From positions 17,329,154 to 17,393,153 of the forward strand of contig NC_079902.1 in NCBI RefSeq assembly GCF_024868665.1: 64,000 bases of DNA, in the 5' to 3' direction. Of this stretch, positions 50,706 to 63,438 are shown piece after piece. Source of the stretch: Triplophysa rosa. Taxonomy: Eukaryota > Chordata > Actinopteri > Cypriniformes > Nemacheilidae. Position numbers and translations under genes: made by a program. The stretch's first letter is position 1. The number at the start of each line of letters is the position of its first letter. The notes under the pieces are model-generated. The model was not told where the DNA came from and did no database searches. It saw only the letters and a list, made by a program, of their open reading frames with translations.

Positions 50706-53142
50706 TGTGTTCCACTTTTCTCTTTCTCAGCAGTCACTGAAAAAATATTTCAGGTTTGTGTCACAGAAGAGATATCTGGCCAGTTCTTGTTGGCCCTCTG
50801 TAATAATTCACTATCGATTTTTTAGCTTTATAAGCTCTCAGTTCTATTCCACGACATTTTCAACAGAGAATGATTCTTAAAGAGGAAGCCTGGGGTGCAC
50901 ATTCATCAATAATCTCTTCTAAAGTGCCAATAAAAGACAGAGTGTCATCTCTCTCTCTCTATCTCTCCCACTTTCTTTTCAGATCCTTATATATCCCATC
51001 ACATAAAGTATATTTCTTACATTCACAATGACAGAAGAAAAAGCGGGACTATGTCCACACTAAATTTGAGCCTGTGTGCATATGAACTTGATCTTGTTTA
51101 AAAGAGTTTTATTTCATTGTTCATTACAAATCATTTATTGATACAAGCCAATCTTGTGCTTTGTCCCAATTTGCCCACTTGTACTATGCCCTATGGTATG
51201 TACTGTATATGGTATAATTCACATTTTAGCTTTTGTTTTTGTTATTTTTACTAAATAATTTTATTTATCTAATTTTTAGTGAATCATCATCACTAGTTAT
51301 ACTCCCCAACACTAGGCAAATGACAACAGACAAAAATCTGTGGGGAAAATCCAATCATTATGACATCATTATTTTATATTTTATATATCAAAAATATATG
51401 CTAATAATTATATGCCTAGTCTAGAATTCTGCAAAACGACCAAGGGTTTTAAGCTGGATGTAATAATTCGCCTGCTGTTTCGCATCAGTGCTATGAGGAG
51501 GACTTTTTCAGACCCCTGTTGCTTAACTACAGGTCTTGTTTGAAGCAGTGCTGTGTTGTCATGCTTGTAATGCCTACACCATTTGCTCTCTGTGTGTGTT
51601 TGCGTGTAATGCAGGTGATTCTTTAGGTCTGCATGAGATTTTCTTTCCATTCCTGAAAATCTTACACTGTAGAGATGGCATCAGACTGGGAAACCTAAAA
51701 TAGGATGCGTTGAACTGGCCGGCAGAGAAATCTTGACATCATCTCGTGAGTGATAAACTGCATGTAACAGATATTTTTAAGAGAGGTTTAACCATCCTAA
51801 GGTTAAAGTTTGTTTCTTTTATTTTGTCTTTTTCTCCATTTTATTCTCACTAGCCACTTTCTCCTTGACCAGTGGTTCAGGTCATTTAAAGGTTTTTTTT
51901 AATTAAATTTCCTGTAGTAGGTTCACAATTCCCCTTCTCAGATGATTCTCATCATATAGACAACAACTTCATGTAAAACTTTAGTTGTTCTAAATTAGTC
52001 TTCTTATCATTTACCAACAAAACTTATTATTGAGAAAATGAATCCTGTCAGGTGCAAATTCAGACTTTTGACTCCAAAGGCCAAGAACATTCCTACTGTG
52101 TCTCCTGAAGATTTGTTCTTATTTTAGTATGCCCACAACTGATGTTTTCATTTCTGTGTACAAGACAGAATGACTTTGTCTCCTTCAAGGGCAGGGGTGC
52201 CCTGCTCTCAGAAACCATGAGACTCAACACGCCTCTGAAGCTTTTACATTCAGGTTTGGAATTCTTTTTAATAAAATGTTTTACATATCAGTCCGATGAC
52301 CCATGTGAGTTCATGAAAGTACTATAGGAGGCCCGTGAAATCATGCATTATATAAAATATTTTAACATTCTCTTATTGTTTTTATTTGAAAACTCTTGAA
52401 GAGAGTGTCTATACACACTATTATATAGAATCAAAGTATCAAGTACATATAAAAAAAAATGTATATGTGCGCGGAAAAGACGCAAAATGTGAATCGGGCC
52501 TAAAGTACCTGTGGTGGGGAAATAAAATTCCACGTGATTCTGTAAAAACACAAATAATACTACACATACATAATTGGCGTTCTCCTTTTTTAACACAAGC
52601 ATCTACATTTTCTTGCCCTCTGTCTGTGTACCATATTCAGCTCCATCCATCACTTCACATTTCCAACTATGTTTTCAACCTCTGCTTATTGCCGAAGGCC
52701 ACACATGCACTCCTCAACAAAGACAAGGTCTCAACGACAACACAGTTTAGTACTGCTGCAACCTACCCTGTGGCTTCCTCACACTGTTGGACTTTCAAAA
52801 CAACTCAGCGGCGTTTGGTTGGTGGATTTGTGACAGGCCCGGGCATCTTTGATTGTTCTCTCACAGCTCGGTTTGTCTGTGGCTAACTTTTGTGCAGCTT
52901 CTTACAAAAGAAGTTCGGGTAGGTTTATAAAATGTCAACCTTGTCTTGACTGTGCAGACACAACAATATAAGACATGACTCAGCGGGAAGGCCTGAGGTC
53001 TTTTAGTTCTGCCTAAACATAGAAATTCTGAGACAGATATACTGACAAGCGAGTGGCCGTGACAATAAATTACCTCAACTTTCAACCAATAGGCTACACG
53101 GCTTGTTAGAGGGGCATTCAACGGATCACATGAAACACAAAG
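50706..53142. other. Intergenic DNA
   Basis: No gene recognised. ORFs up to 166 codons (52386-52886, plus) show no domain, splice logic or codon pattern that would support a gene. Confidence 0.4.
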
Positions 53143-53708
53143 TGTTACGGAACAATAGGACTCAGTCGCGGGTAAGTCTTTAAAGAGAGTTTATTAATCA
53201 CACAGTGCAAAAATGAGCAGAAAAACAAAAGTGCCAGGGAACTCCAGGCACACAGCAGTGAACAAAAAGTAATCCAACTCCGGAAACTGGTCGTGCCAGC
53301 GCCAGTAGCCGCAACGTGGTGGGCAGAGAGGAAAATTCGCCGGACGAACCAAAAAGTCCAAGTAGGTCTCTCTCGGTACAGCCTCACTGTGACGAGATGC
53401 GGGGTTTAAGAGTTGGATGGTGAATCCTGGGTACATCACAAAAAGTACAACCAGGAGAACAGTAATCCATGAGATTAGCCTCTTACAAAAACATCGTTTC
53501 ACTGAGTGAACGGAAGAGATAGGCATAAATAGGGCAAACAGAAATGAGTGACAGGTGTGGGCAATAAGAAGTGACGTAATCATTAACGTAAAACGGGAAT
53601 CAGGTGAGAGTGGAGTGATGGGAGAAATGAGGCACACGTGTGATGATGAGCACGTGGTGCCCAAAAACAACAAAGAAAATAATAAAAAAACCAAGGCAGA
53701 ATGTGACA
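53143..53708 (-). repeat. LTR of a chromodomain Ty3/gypsy element
   Basis: On the minus strand it begins TGTCACATTCTGCC and ends CCGTAACA. A purine-rich tract (CCTAGGGGAGGGGGTTC) lies directly before it, as expected of a 3' LTR. AATAAA occurs at 53190-53195 (minus). The matching 5' LTR is not in the window. Confidence 0.8.
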
Positions 53709-55767
53709 GAACCCCCTCCCCTAGGATGCCTCTTGGCATCTAGAGAGCTACTCAAGTGATCGGAGAAACTGATCTATAAGAGAGCGGTCCAGTATGTCCT
53801 GAGCAGGGACCCAGCATCTCTCCTCCGGACCGTAACCTACCCAGTCTACTAGGTATTGGTTACCCCTGCCTCGCCGTCTAACATCAAGGAGTCGACGAAC
53901 CATACAGGCAGGGGACCCCTCGATGACTCTGGGAGGGGGGGGGGACCGAGGTAAGGGGTTGAAGGGGGGACCGGATGACAGGTTTGACCTTGGAGACTTG
54001 GAATACCGGGTGGACCCTCTTAAGTGTGGGGGGTAGTTTAAGACGAACAGTGACTGGATTGATGATCTTGGCAATGGGAAAGGGACCGATAAACTTGGGC
54101 CCCAGTTTACATGTGGGGAGTCTAAGGGGAAGATCAGAGGTGGACAACCAGACTCTCTGACCGCACACGTAAAGTGGGGCTTTGGAACGGCGGCGGTTGG
54201 CTGATTCTTTGTTGCGTTTGCAGGTGCGAGCGAGAGCTCGTCTGGCAAGTCTCCAGACTCAGAGACACCTGCGAACGAATGCGTGAGCAGAAGGAATGGT
54301 AGCATTGGCCTCTTGCGAGGGAAAGAATGGGGGCTGATAACCTAAGCAGCATTGGAAAGGTGAGGGACCTGTAGACGACAACGGGAGGGAGTTGTGAGCG
54401 TATTCGACCATGGCTAGTTTGGAACTCCAACACAGCGGTTCTGCTGAGGTCACGCAGCGCAAAACTCTCTTGGACGTCCTGATTGGCTCGCTCGGACTGC
54501 GTATTAGTCTGCGGGTGGTAACCGGAGGACAAACTGGCAGTGGCCCCAGGAGTCGACAAAACTCAGTCCAAAACTTGGAAATAAACTGTGGGCCTCTCTC
54601 AGAGACCATGCCGTCGGGAGGCCGTGGATACGAAAGACGTGGTCTAGAACTATGGCCACCGTCTCCTTGGCCGATGGTTATTTGGGGAGGGGAATAAAAT
54701 GAACCGCCTTCGAAAACCGGTCCATCACCGTCAGAACCACCGAATTACAAAATCCATGGTGATGTGGGACCAGGGTCTCTAAGGGGTGGGAAGTGGCCGG
54801 AGAAGCCCAACCGGGGGACGAAAAGGGCTCTTACTTGCCGCGCAAACTGGGCAGGCCGAAACGAACTCACGAGAGTCTCGCACCACGGACGGCCACCAAA
54901 ACCGCTGCTTGACTAGTGACAGGGTACGAGCCGCTCCGAGGTGACATGCAAGATCGGAGGAATGCCCCCACTGGAGGACACTAGTTTGGAACGGCTGGGG
55001 AACAAACAGTAGACCGTCACGACAATCAACTGGGGGGAAACGCTGACCAACGCCTCACAAACCCTAGTTTCCACCTCCCAATTGACCGCCGCAACCACAC
55101 GGCCAGGAGAAATGACGGACACTGGGGAAGTGGAAGCAGTCTGGACCTCGAACTGTCGTGAGAGCGCGTTGGATTTACCGTTTTTACTTCCTGGACGATA
55201 GGAGATGGTAAAATCAAAATGGCCAAAAAAAGAGCCCAACGAGCTTGCCGAGAATTCAATCGTTTAACAGTGCGAATGTACTCTAAGTTCTTGTGGTTGG
55301 TCCAAACTAAGAACGGAATCTTGGCACCCTCTAACCAGTGGCACCACTCCTCCAACGCAAGCTTAATGGCCAACAACTCCTTATTAACCAATGTCGTAAT
55401 TCCGCTCTGAGGGAGCAAGCCGGCAGGAGAAGAATGCACAGGGGTGCACCCTGTCATCAGAGGAGGCTCACTGTGAAAGAATCGCTCTCACTCCTGCCTC
55501 AGAAGCATCTACCTCCACAATAAACTGGTGGAACAGGTCGGGGCTGACAAGAAAGTCTCTTCAATAGAGAAAAAGCCTTCTGAGCCTGGTCGGACCAAAC
55601 AAATCGTCTCAATGTGGAGGTGAGCTCTGACAGGGGGAGAGCGATCTGACTAAACCCTCGAATGGAACCGCCTGTAGAAATTGGCAAACCCCAGGAATTG
55701 CTGGACTGCTTTGCGACTCTCAGGGGTGGGCCAATTTACAACAGCTTCCACCTTGGTGGGGTCCATT
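53709..55767 (-). pseudogene. Decayed pol of a Ty3/gypsy element with chromodomain
   Basis: Minus-strand order, 5' to 3': end of reverse transcriptase (about 55500-55680, with [21 protein letters not shown] text), RNase H (about 55200-55460, [20 protein letters not shown] and [10 protein letters not shown]), integrase (about 54140-54900, ERGPQFISKFWTEFCRLLG, SSGYHPQTN, VEYAHNSLPLSSTG), integrase tail ([25 protein letters not shown]) and a C-terminal chromodomain (about 53750-53880, [18 protein letters not shown]). The segments lie in different frames, so it is inactive. One shift falls at a run of ten G at about 53935-53944. Gag, protease and the first part of pol are missing. The chromodomain marks it as chromovirus-type. 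Confidence 0.9.
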
Positions 55768-56420
55768 CGAATTCGAATTCATCATAAATGACACAACGTC
55801 TTGTTCCCTCCCTCAGGGAACTGAGGTTACACCATAACCAAGACATTCCCTTTCTGTCGGTCTCTCGACGTTGTGTCGAACCGACAGTTGGGGTTCCTAT
55901 ACAAAACGCCACTGAGCTTCGCCGTATCACGACTTAGAGCGGCGCGACCCTGACCGGCCTAGGCGAGTCATGGGCGCACTGCCGCGAATCATGATCTTCC
56001 GAAGGTTGTAGAACCTCGCAAAGGTGGTGGGCGTAGCCCAACCCGCAGCTCTGCATATGTCTGCCAGAGAGGCGCCCTGCGCCAGTGCCCACAAGGAGGC
56101 TACACCCTGGGTGGAGTGAGCTCTCACTGCCAGCGGGCACGGGAGATCCTGAGACCGGTACGCCAAAGCGATGGCGTCCACAATCCAGTGCGCCAGTCTC
56201 TGTTTGGAGACAGCCTTCCCTTTTTGCTGTCCTCCGAAACAAACAAAAAGCTGCTCAGAGCTTCTGAAGCTCTGCGTGCGGTCCAAGTAAAAGTGCAGGG
56301 CAGGGTGCAGGGTACTGGACACAACACGGCAGGGTTTGGGTCTTCCTCCCCAACGGGGAGTGCCTGCAAATTCAACACCTGGTCCCGGAAGGGAGTGGCA
56401 GCCCCTCACACAGGATTCAT
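55768..56420 (-). mobile_element. DIRS-like retroelement fragment
   Basis: Carries the C-terminal part of a tyrosine recombinase (55927-56409) plus flanking sequence with a GTTCCCTCCCTCAGGGAAC inverted repeat at about 55801-55821. It abuts the truncated gypsy pol at about 55767 and stops at about 56420. It cannot be complete because no reverse transcriptase is present. Confidence 0.75.
55927..56409 (-). pseudogene. C-terminal fragment of DIRS-like tyrosine recombinase
   Basis: 160 codons remain open. YLDRTQSFRSSEQLFVCFGG, then KQRLAHWIVDAIALAYRSQ, LPCPLAVRAHSTQGVAS and WATPTTFARFYNL match the end of tyrosine recombinases in fish DIRS-type retroelements. The presumed nucleophile is the Tyr of FARFYNL. 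The HxxR catalytic motif reads HSTQ here, so the arginine appears lost. The N-terminal part of the catalytic domain is missing. Inactive by both criteria. Confidence 0.8.
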
Positions 56421-59400
56421 ATAGGCATATAGTAACTGAAGTCTATTTGAATTATAAACAGAGACCGTCTTTGCAAAGACCAACCACATATTTTAAAACT
56501 ACAGTACTAATTTCTCGCTAGAAATGCAATCGAAAGTTGTTAAAGGTGAAAAATAAACTTTAATTCATACAAAAATATGTTCAAAGCAGTGCTTCGGCCG
56601 CCATTTTATTTTTTAGAGAAGGATTTTGTTCGACCAATCACCTTCCTCGCATGTTGTTATGGAAACGACAGGTCTCGCTACTCGTTTGTCATTGGTCAGC
56701 TGTCAAAAAAGATGCTTGACGTAGGGCGTTTTCTTCAGAAAAGTTGAACTTTTTTCAACTTAAAAAGGCGCTCGGAGCTGCAGAAAAAGACGCCGGCGGT
56801 GGCATTTAAAAAAGCGCTCGTGACTTTTTTGGAAAACACGTTTACTCCACAGGATTATAATGTAAAACAAACACTGGCAGCTTCAAAAAAGAAGTCAAGT
56901 GTGAACACGGCCTTACAGTGCATTTTTTTAGCTTTTAAACTCTGTCGCGGCCCATGAGGAGCCAAAAACAATATTTTAGCATTGTGACAAATGTCTCTCA
57001 CACATAAACTTATTACTGATTTTCATTAGTGTTGAGTGATGTCAGTCATCACAATTTTTCAAGCAGTTAGCAATTGCTAATTTTGCTAGCAAAAGCACAG
57101 AAAAGCACCAGCTCAATATTATTCTACCGTTTCTTCAATAAATCTGCCAGACACCTTTTTTTAAACATAAAAACAGAAGGAAGTGCTTTCTTTAAAGTAC
57201 ACCCCTAAAGCCGTTCAAAGCCGTGAAGCATTTGCATTTGAGACCACCAACCTGTATCGGAAGCAGTGAATGAAACTGACCTAAATACAACTGGCACATG
57301 GAGGTGAATTTTAATGTTGTTAGCAAGACTCAAATCAGTATTCATGTCAATGTGTGTTATCAGGGCTGGGGAGGAGTCTGTACATTGATGTAAGTAAATT
57401 GGCCGCAGCTTATTTTTTTTCAAGAGAAACATAGGCAAATAGTCAAATAAATTCTTTCCCCATCAGGGATACATTTTTAGGCTTCCTCTTATCTCAATGT
57501 AAGATTCAGGCTTTTTCCTAGCATCTCACGGATCTAAAATTAGAAGGCAAAATACCCATGAAGCCGCTAATGGTGTTAGATCTAAAGCACGAGGAGCAGC
57601 TCCATGAATTCTGAGTAAAATTTTAGACACGCTGCCTGATGAGCGAAAGCAAGCTTGACTTCAGTTTGGATTATAATAATTGTGTTTCCGGCCCGAGGGC
57701 TTTTTCAGACTTTTCGGCGTGCATGTTTTCTATTTTTGACACCGTAGTATTGACACGTTTTTCATTTCTTTCTATCGCACAGCCACGCGTCCTTTCAAAC
57801 AGCACATTCTCAACGCAGCAATAAACAGGTAGAGAGATCGAACGCTCATGGCAGTTTAAAGCACTTATGACTTTTGTTATGTTGACATCATGCAATTGTA
57901 AAAAAAAACACTTTCAACTTGTTGCTGTTTTTCAGATTTCGCCAGTCCATCATTGTTCAGTCTTTAGTCCATGAGTCCGTAATAAACATTATGCTCACTA
58001 TGTGCTTCAAAGGGCCACTGAAGAGCCTGAACATGCACTTTGAAGAGATATTGCGAGAGTGAGAAAGCGTTAATGGGTCTGCTCTCCATGCAGCAGTCTT
58101 ATCGCAGCTTTTATCATTGCAATAAAAAGCCAAATAAAGGGCTGCGTTTGGAAAGGGCTGTTAATTCCTCTCCCTAGAACATTTCAGATATGGTCACGTG
58201 ATTTCCCTTCATCACTACATTGCAGAAATTGTGCATTAGAGGCACTTACTTCTTCTGGAGGCGGTTAACATTTAAATTGCGTGGTTTGAGCAAATTATAT
58301 TAATAATAATAACAATAATAAAGCGTGAAATACAATGAAATGATCATCATGTGAGGTAATGGTTTGAACATTTTGGAGTATTGAATCATTAAATCATTTT
58401 TTGGAAAATATTCTAAAACGTTTGGGAGAGTATTCGAATGCATTTTATAAACATTAGGAATTAATAATGCTTTATGCATTAATCTTTCTAAAACATTTCT
58501 AAAAAATGTTGAGTGTGTTTTTATAGGGGACACTGTATGAGTTTTTTCTAAAAAGATGTTATACTTGAAATATTAACAATTCATACCTTATTTTTATTTT
58601 AGAATTAAAACCTAATTTAAAAAGGAGTTTTATTAAAAAGTACAAATGTTATTGAATACAAATCCAATGCCATCCTTGTTTTATCCATTCATTCATAAAT
58701 ATGGAACGACAATCCATATCATTTTAATGTATCCAGTTCATGTCCTTGCAAGAGCCTGAAAGATACTGAAGTCATACTGGTTGAATAGGAAGTTTGTGCG
58801 TCACACTGTTACCCTTGACATTTTTGTCTAGCGGATGTTTTGCTCATTAAATGTTATTATTGTCATGAATTTCTGATTATTTTAAAACTGTTTCTATGGT
58901 ATTTGGTGCCATAAAACATGACTGATATACTTGTTGGCCGTTTTATGTTTTGTAGTCATCGAAACCTTGATAGTTTTTCGCAACCGGTCCACTTACATGG
59001 GCCAATTATTTGGTTATGTAAAGTGGAGGTTTCATTACACAAGGTTTCTCAGAAGTACTTATGTGTTTGAGAGGGTAATTTCTGCCTCAATATACTCCAC
59101 TTATCAGCCGCTCCGTTGATGAATAATCAGTATTGCTTAAAGCACTTGCAATTGTAATAATACTGCCGTTTCATTTAGTATTTTCAATAACATCCAGTTG
59201 CCAAACAAACCATTCCTCGGGAGTTCTCATATTGTACAGTATATGAACGTACAAGTTTGCATGTCTAGAAATGTGCGGGCACTCCATTCTGGTTAATAGT
59301 TTTGACTAAGCCTTTAATTTCAGTGAAGACAAGTGTTAATGCTGGCCATAAAATGTAGCATTTAAATGCTTACATTAAAGATCCAGTGTATGGAATTTAG

Positions 59401-60298
59401 GCGGCATCTAGTGGTGAACTGGCGAATTGCAACCAACAGCTCACTATATTCTATATACAGTATTGTATATATATATTATATTATATTACTATATTCTATA
59501 CTATATAGATCACAGCTCAATATATTATGTAGCCTATATGTTTATTCAATGTGCACAACAAAGCAAACTATTTAAATTGTCATGTTACTATTATTTGTTC
59601 ATTTATAAAAACTGTAGTTTGATCAAATTATCATTTATAATTAATTTGGCAAATCAGAATATCATGTAATCAAATGACATGTAAATATGTAAAGTATATA
59701 TGAGTGTGTGTTAATGTGAGTGAATGTTTCTGTGCGTGAGGTGGGAGAGTAACCACGACAAGAGTGTAACATGCCTGGACTTGTGTGACAGCACTCCTCC
59801 TAGCTTTAGTCACCATCCATTTGTCCTGCCTGTCCAAAAGCCTTCAGCCAATAACCGACTAAGAGAAAATGGTGGGTATGATAGCAGCCGGTGACAGGAA
59901 GAGAATCCCCAGCATCTGGGTTGCACTTAGACAAAACAGAAAAGAGGGAGGAAAAAAAGTGTCCCTCAATATCATGATTTCCCCATGTTAAGATTCCTCT
60001 CACACCAACAGAGCAACACTCTCGGCAGGAGTACGAATGCAACCTGGGCAATCTGTCTCTGGGGAGTTACTTGTTCCCCCCTTATCATTATACAACTGAT
60101 TCTATATGCCTCTTTTTCCTCTTATCTCATCTCCCTTTTTTCTCCATCCACAGCCCCTGAGGAGGACAGTAATTGGAGGTTCACATCTCTTTGGTTCCTA
60201 TGCTAAAAGCTTCAAGCAAAGCACATTTGTGAAGAAGTGTATTTGGTTCATCTGAATCTGGTTTATACCTTCATACGACTTGTGCGTGTAATGATGCT
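56421..60298. other. Intergenic DNA
   Basis: No gene recognised. A segment at about 56520-56935 (GGCCGCCATTTTATTTTTTA, AAAAAGGCGCTCGGAGCTGC, GTGTGAACACGGCCTTA) looks transposon-derived but unbounded. A MITE half-copy lies at 59376-59450. The block at about 57960-58260 is unique-looking and complex. Confidence 0.4.
59376..59450 (+). mobile_element. Half-copy of the 23.1-kb MITE family
   Basis: AAAGATCCAGTGTATGGAAT followed by TTAGGCGGCATCTAGTGGTG matches the reversed right arm of the element at 23113-23446. The second arm is missing. Confidence 0.6.
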
Positions 60299-60450
60299 TT
60301 ACATTTATGCATTTGGCAGACGCTTTTATCCAAAGCAACATACATTGCATTATACTACATATTTGTTTCTAGGTATGTGCAATCCCTGGGATCGTACCCA
60401 TGACCTTGGAGTTGCTAACGCCATGCTCTAACCACTGAGCTACAAAAAAG
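60299..60450 (-). mobile_element. tRNA-derived SINE, reverse orientation
   Basis: Reverse copy of the 16.0-kb SINE family: tail complement ATTTGGCAGACGCTTTTATCC at the left, reversed box B (GGGATCGTACCC) and box A (CCACTGAGCTAC) at the right. Confidence 0.85.
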
Positions 60451-60611
60451 CAGGAAAGCTTTACCTGAATAGATAGATGTCTGTTTCACACCGCATGTGC
60501 TATTGTAGCTCATTCTCAGATGAGTGCATTCGCACTGTTAGAATAAGCAGGCAGTAGTGTGTATATAGTATTTAGAAGTTGATGTAAGTTAGATTAGATA
60601 ACATGATATAT

Positions 60612-60734
60612 TAGGGATGTAATAATATTATCGATATTGAGTTATCTCAATAGAAAAATTGTCTCAATATTATTGTGGTCCCGTTATACCGAGGTATTAT
60701 CGTACAGTGACATTTTGATACCGTTACATCCCTA
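60612..60734. mobile_element. Short inverted-repeat MITE, hAT-like ends
   Basis: Left end TAGGGATGTAATAATATTATCG, right end in reverse TAGGGATGTAACGGTATC. 123 bp, with no coding sequence; the flanking duplication is not clean. Confidence 0.65.
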
Positions 60735-61002
60735 TTATATACTACATTTCTAAATGATTTTCTTGAAGTCACTACTGATTGCTAATTTGAATTTTAGATT
60801 GGAAATGAAAATTCGTTACTTTTTTGAGTCTTTTTCTATTTTTGTGTTTGGCCAACCATGGCACACTTAAAGTCGCCCTGTGGTTAAAATCAAAATTTTA
60901 ACATTGTTTATACATCGATGTGATGTTTTTAATATGCTACAAACCATGTGCAAATTCCATCAGTTCTCCGTAACCCTGCACTGCAGTTTAGAGATAGTAT
61001 TG

Positions 61003-61157
61003 GGGCGGTTTCCCAGACAGGTCTTAAGCCTAGACCCAGACCAATTTAGAACCTATCTTATAATATATTTGTTTTGTCTCAAGAAACGTCCTAAATATCA
61101 TAATTTAACAAAGGCCTAGTCCTGGTTTAAAATAATCTGTGTCTGGGAAACTGGCCC
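61003..61157. mobile_element. Foldback MITE
   Basis: GGGCGGTTTCCCAGACAGG at the left end and CTGTGTCTGGGAAACTGGCCC at the right end are inverted. Inner TTAAGCCTAGACC pairs with GGCCTAGTCC-type sequence. Confidence 0.65.
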
Positions 61158-63438
61158 AAAAACTTGGTTCTAAGCCAAGTTAAAAACATGCTGTAACCAA
61201 TCACATCACAAAGTTGATCAGTCCAAGCTGGAGTTATAGAGTGGAGGCGGGGCTCTTTGCATATTCACATATAGATTACTAAATAAAGCAAGAGTTACAT
61301 TTAAGATACTTTAGAGCATGAATAAATTAATTTCACCCAACAAAATGTTTAAATATGCAATATTTAAGTTAAAATTAGATAAAATTATCGACTACAGGGG
61401 TTGAGTTTGGTTGGTTAGCTTGGCCCTGTTTGCACATAATGGTTCTCGTGTCACATTAGCCAACTGTCATTATGTTATTTCCCTCCAGCCCTCTCATTAA
61501 AAAAAGAAAGTTGATTTACCTGAATTTGAACAATAATAACCAAATATCATCTAATTGATATTTGTGGGGCAAGATGATAACATTTTAATTTTTTCCAAAT
61601 GTCTTTGGGCACAGGGTTATTAAAGTTTTCTAAAACTAATACATTTCTGTTTGCCGAAATCACATAAAATATTGAGCAACGTGTTATTTTAAAAACTTAA
61701 AATAAATGAAAATTAGACATGTTTCCTTAAAAATAAATTGAAATATGTCTACCTTGAGCTGGTAAAATTATTGACTGAAAATAAATTAAAACCTAACTAG
61801 AATAAATTACTTTAATTTATTATTATTATTAGTCAATTAATTCATCTTAGCAAAATAAAAATAAACAAAAAATAATGGTATGACAAAAGCACATAACAAA
61901 ATTGCTATGAAATTAAATTAAAATGAACATAAACACAAAAATATATAAACTACCATAAAACTGAAAACAAAACTAATAATTCTGTTGGGCACGGTTCACC
62001 AAGACATTTGTAATCATATACTGTAAAGTTGATAAAAAGATCAACTTTACCAATAACCAGTTTGCTGCCCATGCGTAGTGCACAAACTTCTTAGCTAGAG
62101 AGAAAGAGAGAATAAAAGACTGGCATGATGAAAGGAATTTCAGATGTTTGCCATGATCTGCAACATCCTGCAGCCAGTGGAGCTGAACGCATGTGTGTAG
62201 GAGTTCCCTCACAACGCCGATCCTGAACATCTCTGCAGTGATTAGCCTGCACAAGCCTCATAAATCATAAACCTCACTCGGACAGAACACATTCAGCGAC
62301 CGTATGCCGTCAGGGCTCCTGTGGGCGGTTCGGCACAGCGCAGATAAAAGCGTAAATCTGCTGGGAATAGCCTAAATTCAGGGATGGATTATTTGCCCTG
62401 TCTGTTAGTGGAGCGACATGGTTATTAATATCATGCTAGTTAAACCTATGACAAGTCCCCCTCAACCACTCGCTCCAATTTACTGCTATCAGTTAACTGC
62501 ATTTACCACTGCGAGAAACCACAGGAAACGCCTGCACTTCTTATCCTCCAAATAGGAAAAGATGGAAACCAAGAAGGCAGGAAAGAGATTTCTAGCTTTT
62601 GTCACAGCTGCAGTATTGCACTGTCTTGGCTTATTAGCAGGCTAATGCAAGTGTCTGTTTTAATACAGCCCAGCAGTTTTTGTGTTTTTTTCCACATCTC
62701 ATTCTATGTCCTGCTCGCTGTAATCTCAGCTGCTCCGCCAAATGATAAGACAGCTCATCCGTTTCCCACCCTGACTGGCTCTTGCTAAACTTCACGCCTG
62801 CTTCTTTAGCTATTCAACTGCCTTTTCAAGAACTTCAAGCAGCGGGGGAAAGTTTGAAGCACTATGGGGAATGTTTTTCTTGCCTTTGTTGTTTAATGTG
62901 TTATTCCCGAATCTTTTCGTAGAGGTGATATTGAGTATTTTTCGCGCCCCTCAAAAGCTTAAAGACAGAGGTAGTAAAGCTTCTTTGTTTTACTTGCAGA
63001 CAGAAAGCCAGGTCTTAGCGTCTTTGAAGTGCACAAAGCATCCGGGCTTAGCTCCATCCTGGTGCAGAGAGAAGGTCTGATGTCTGGGATGAATTCAAAC
63101 CTGCAGAATTAGATGCTTGCATTAGGCTCTATCTGCACTTCTGTTTGGCTTAGTGAGTCTGGACCATGCATACAAATATACTGCAAGTCTTCGGTGTGCA
63201 GCGTATATGGATCTCAGAAAGGCCAGGCAAAAGTGTGAAGGGATTGTGTCACAGCTTCTAGAAATAAATAATTCAAAAAATGTATTTGCATGATTTTACA
63301 GTTTGCAATGCCATTAATTTCCATCAAAGTATACAAGTACACACACAGTTGACAGAAATGCAATATAATATACATAACTACGTCTTCAGAGGTGTATAAA
63401 GACCTTACACAATGAAGCGTTATGTTTTTATTACCTAA
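61158..63438. other. Intergenic DNA
   Basis: AT-rich to about 61980, then more complex (62100-63100). No exon recognised. The complex part could hold regulatory elements; not demonstrated. Confidence 0.4.

Noticed and set aside
52386..52886. 166-codon plus-strand ORF
   Set aside because: No recognisable domain, poor start context and AT-rich codons; no splice-framed continuation. Likely chance.
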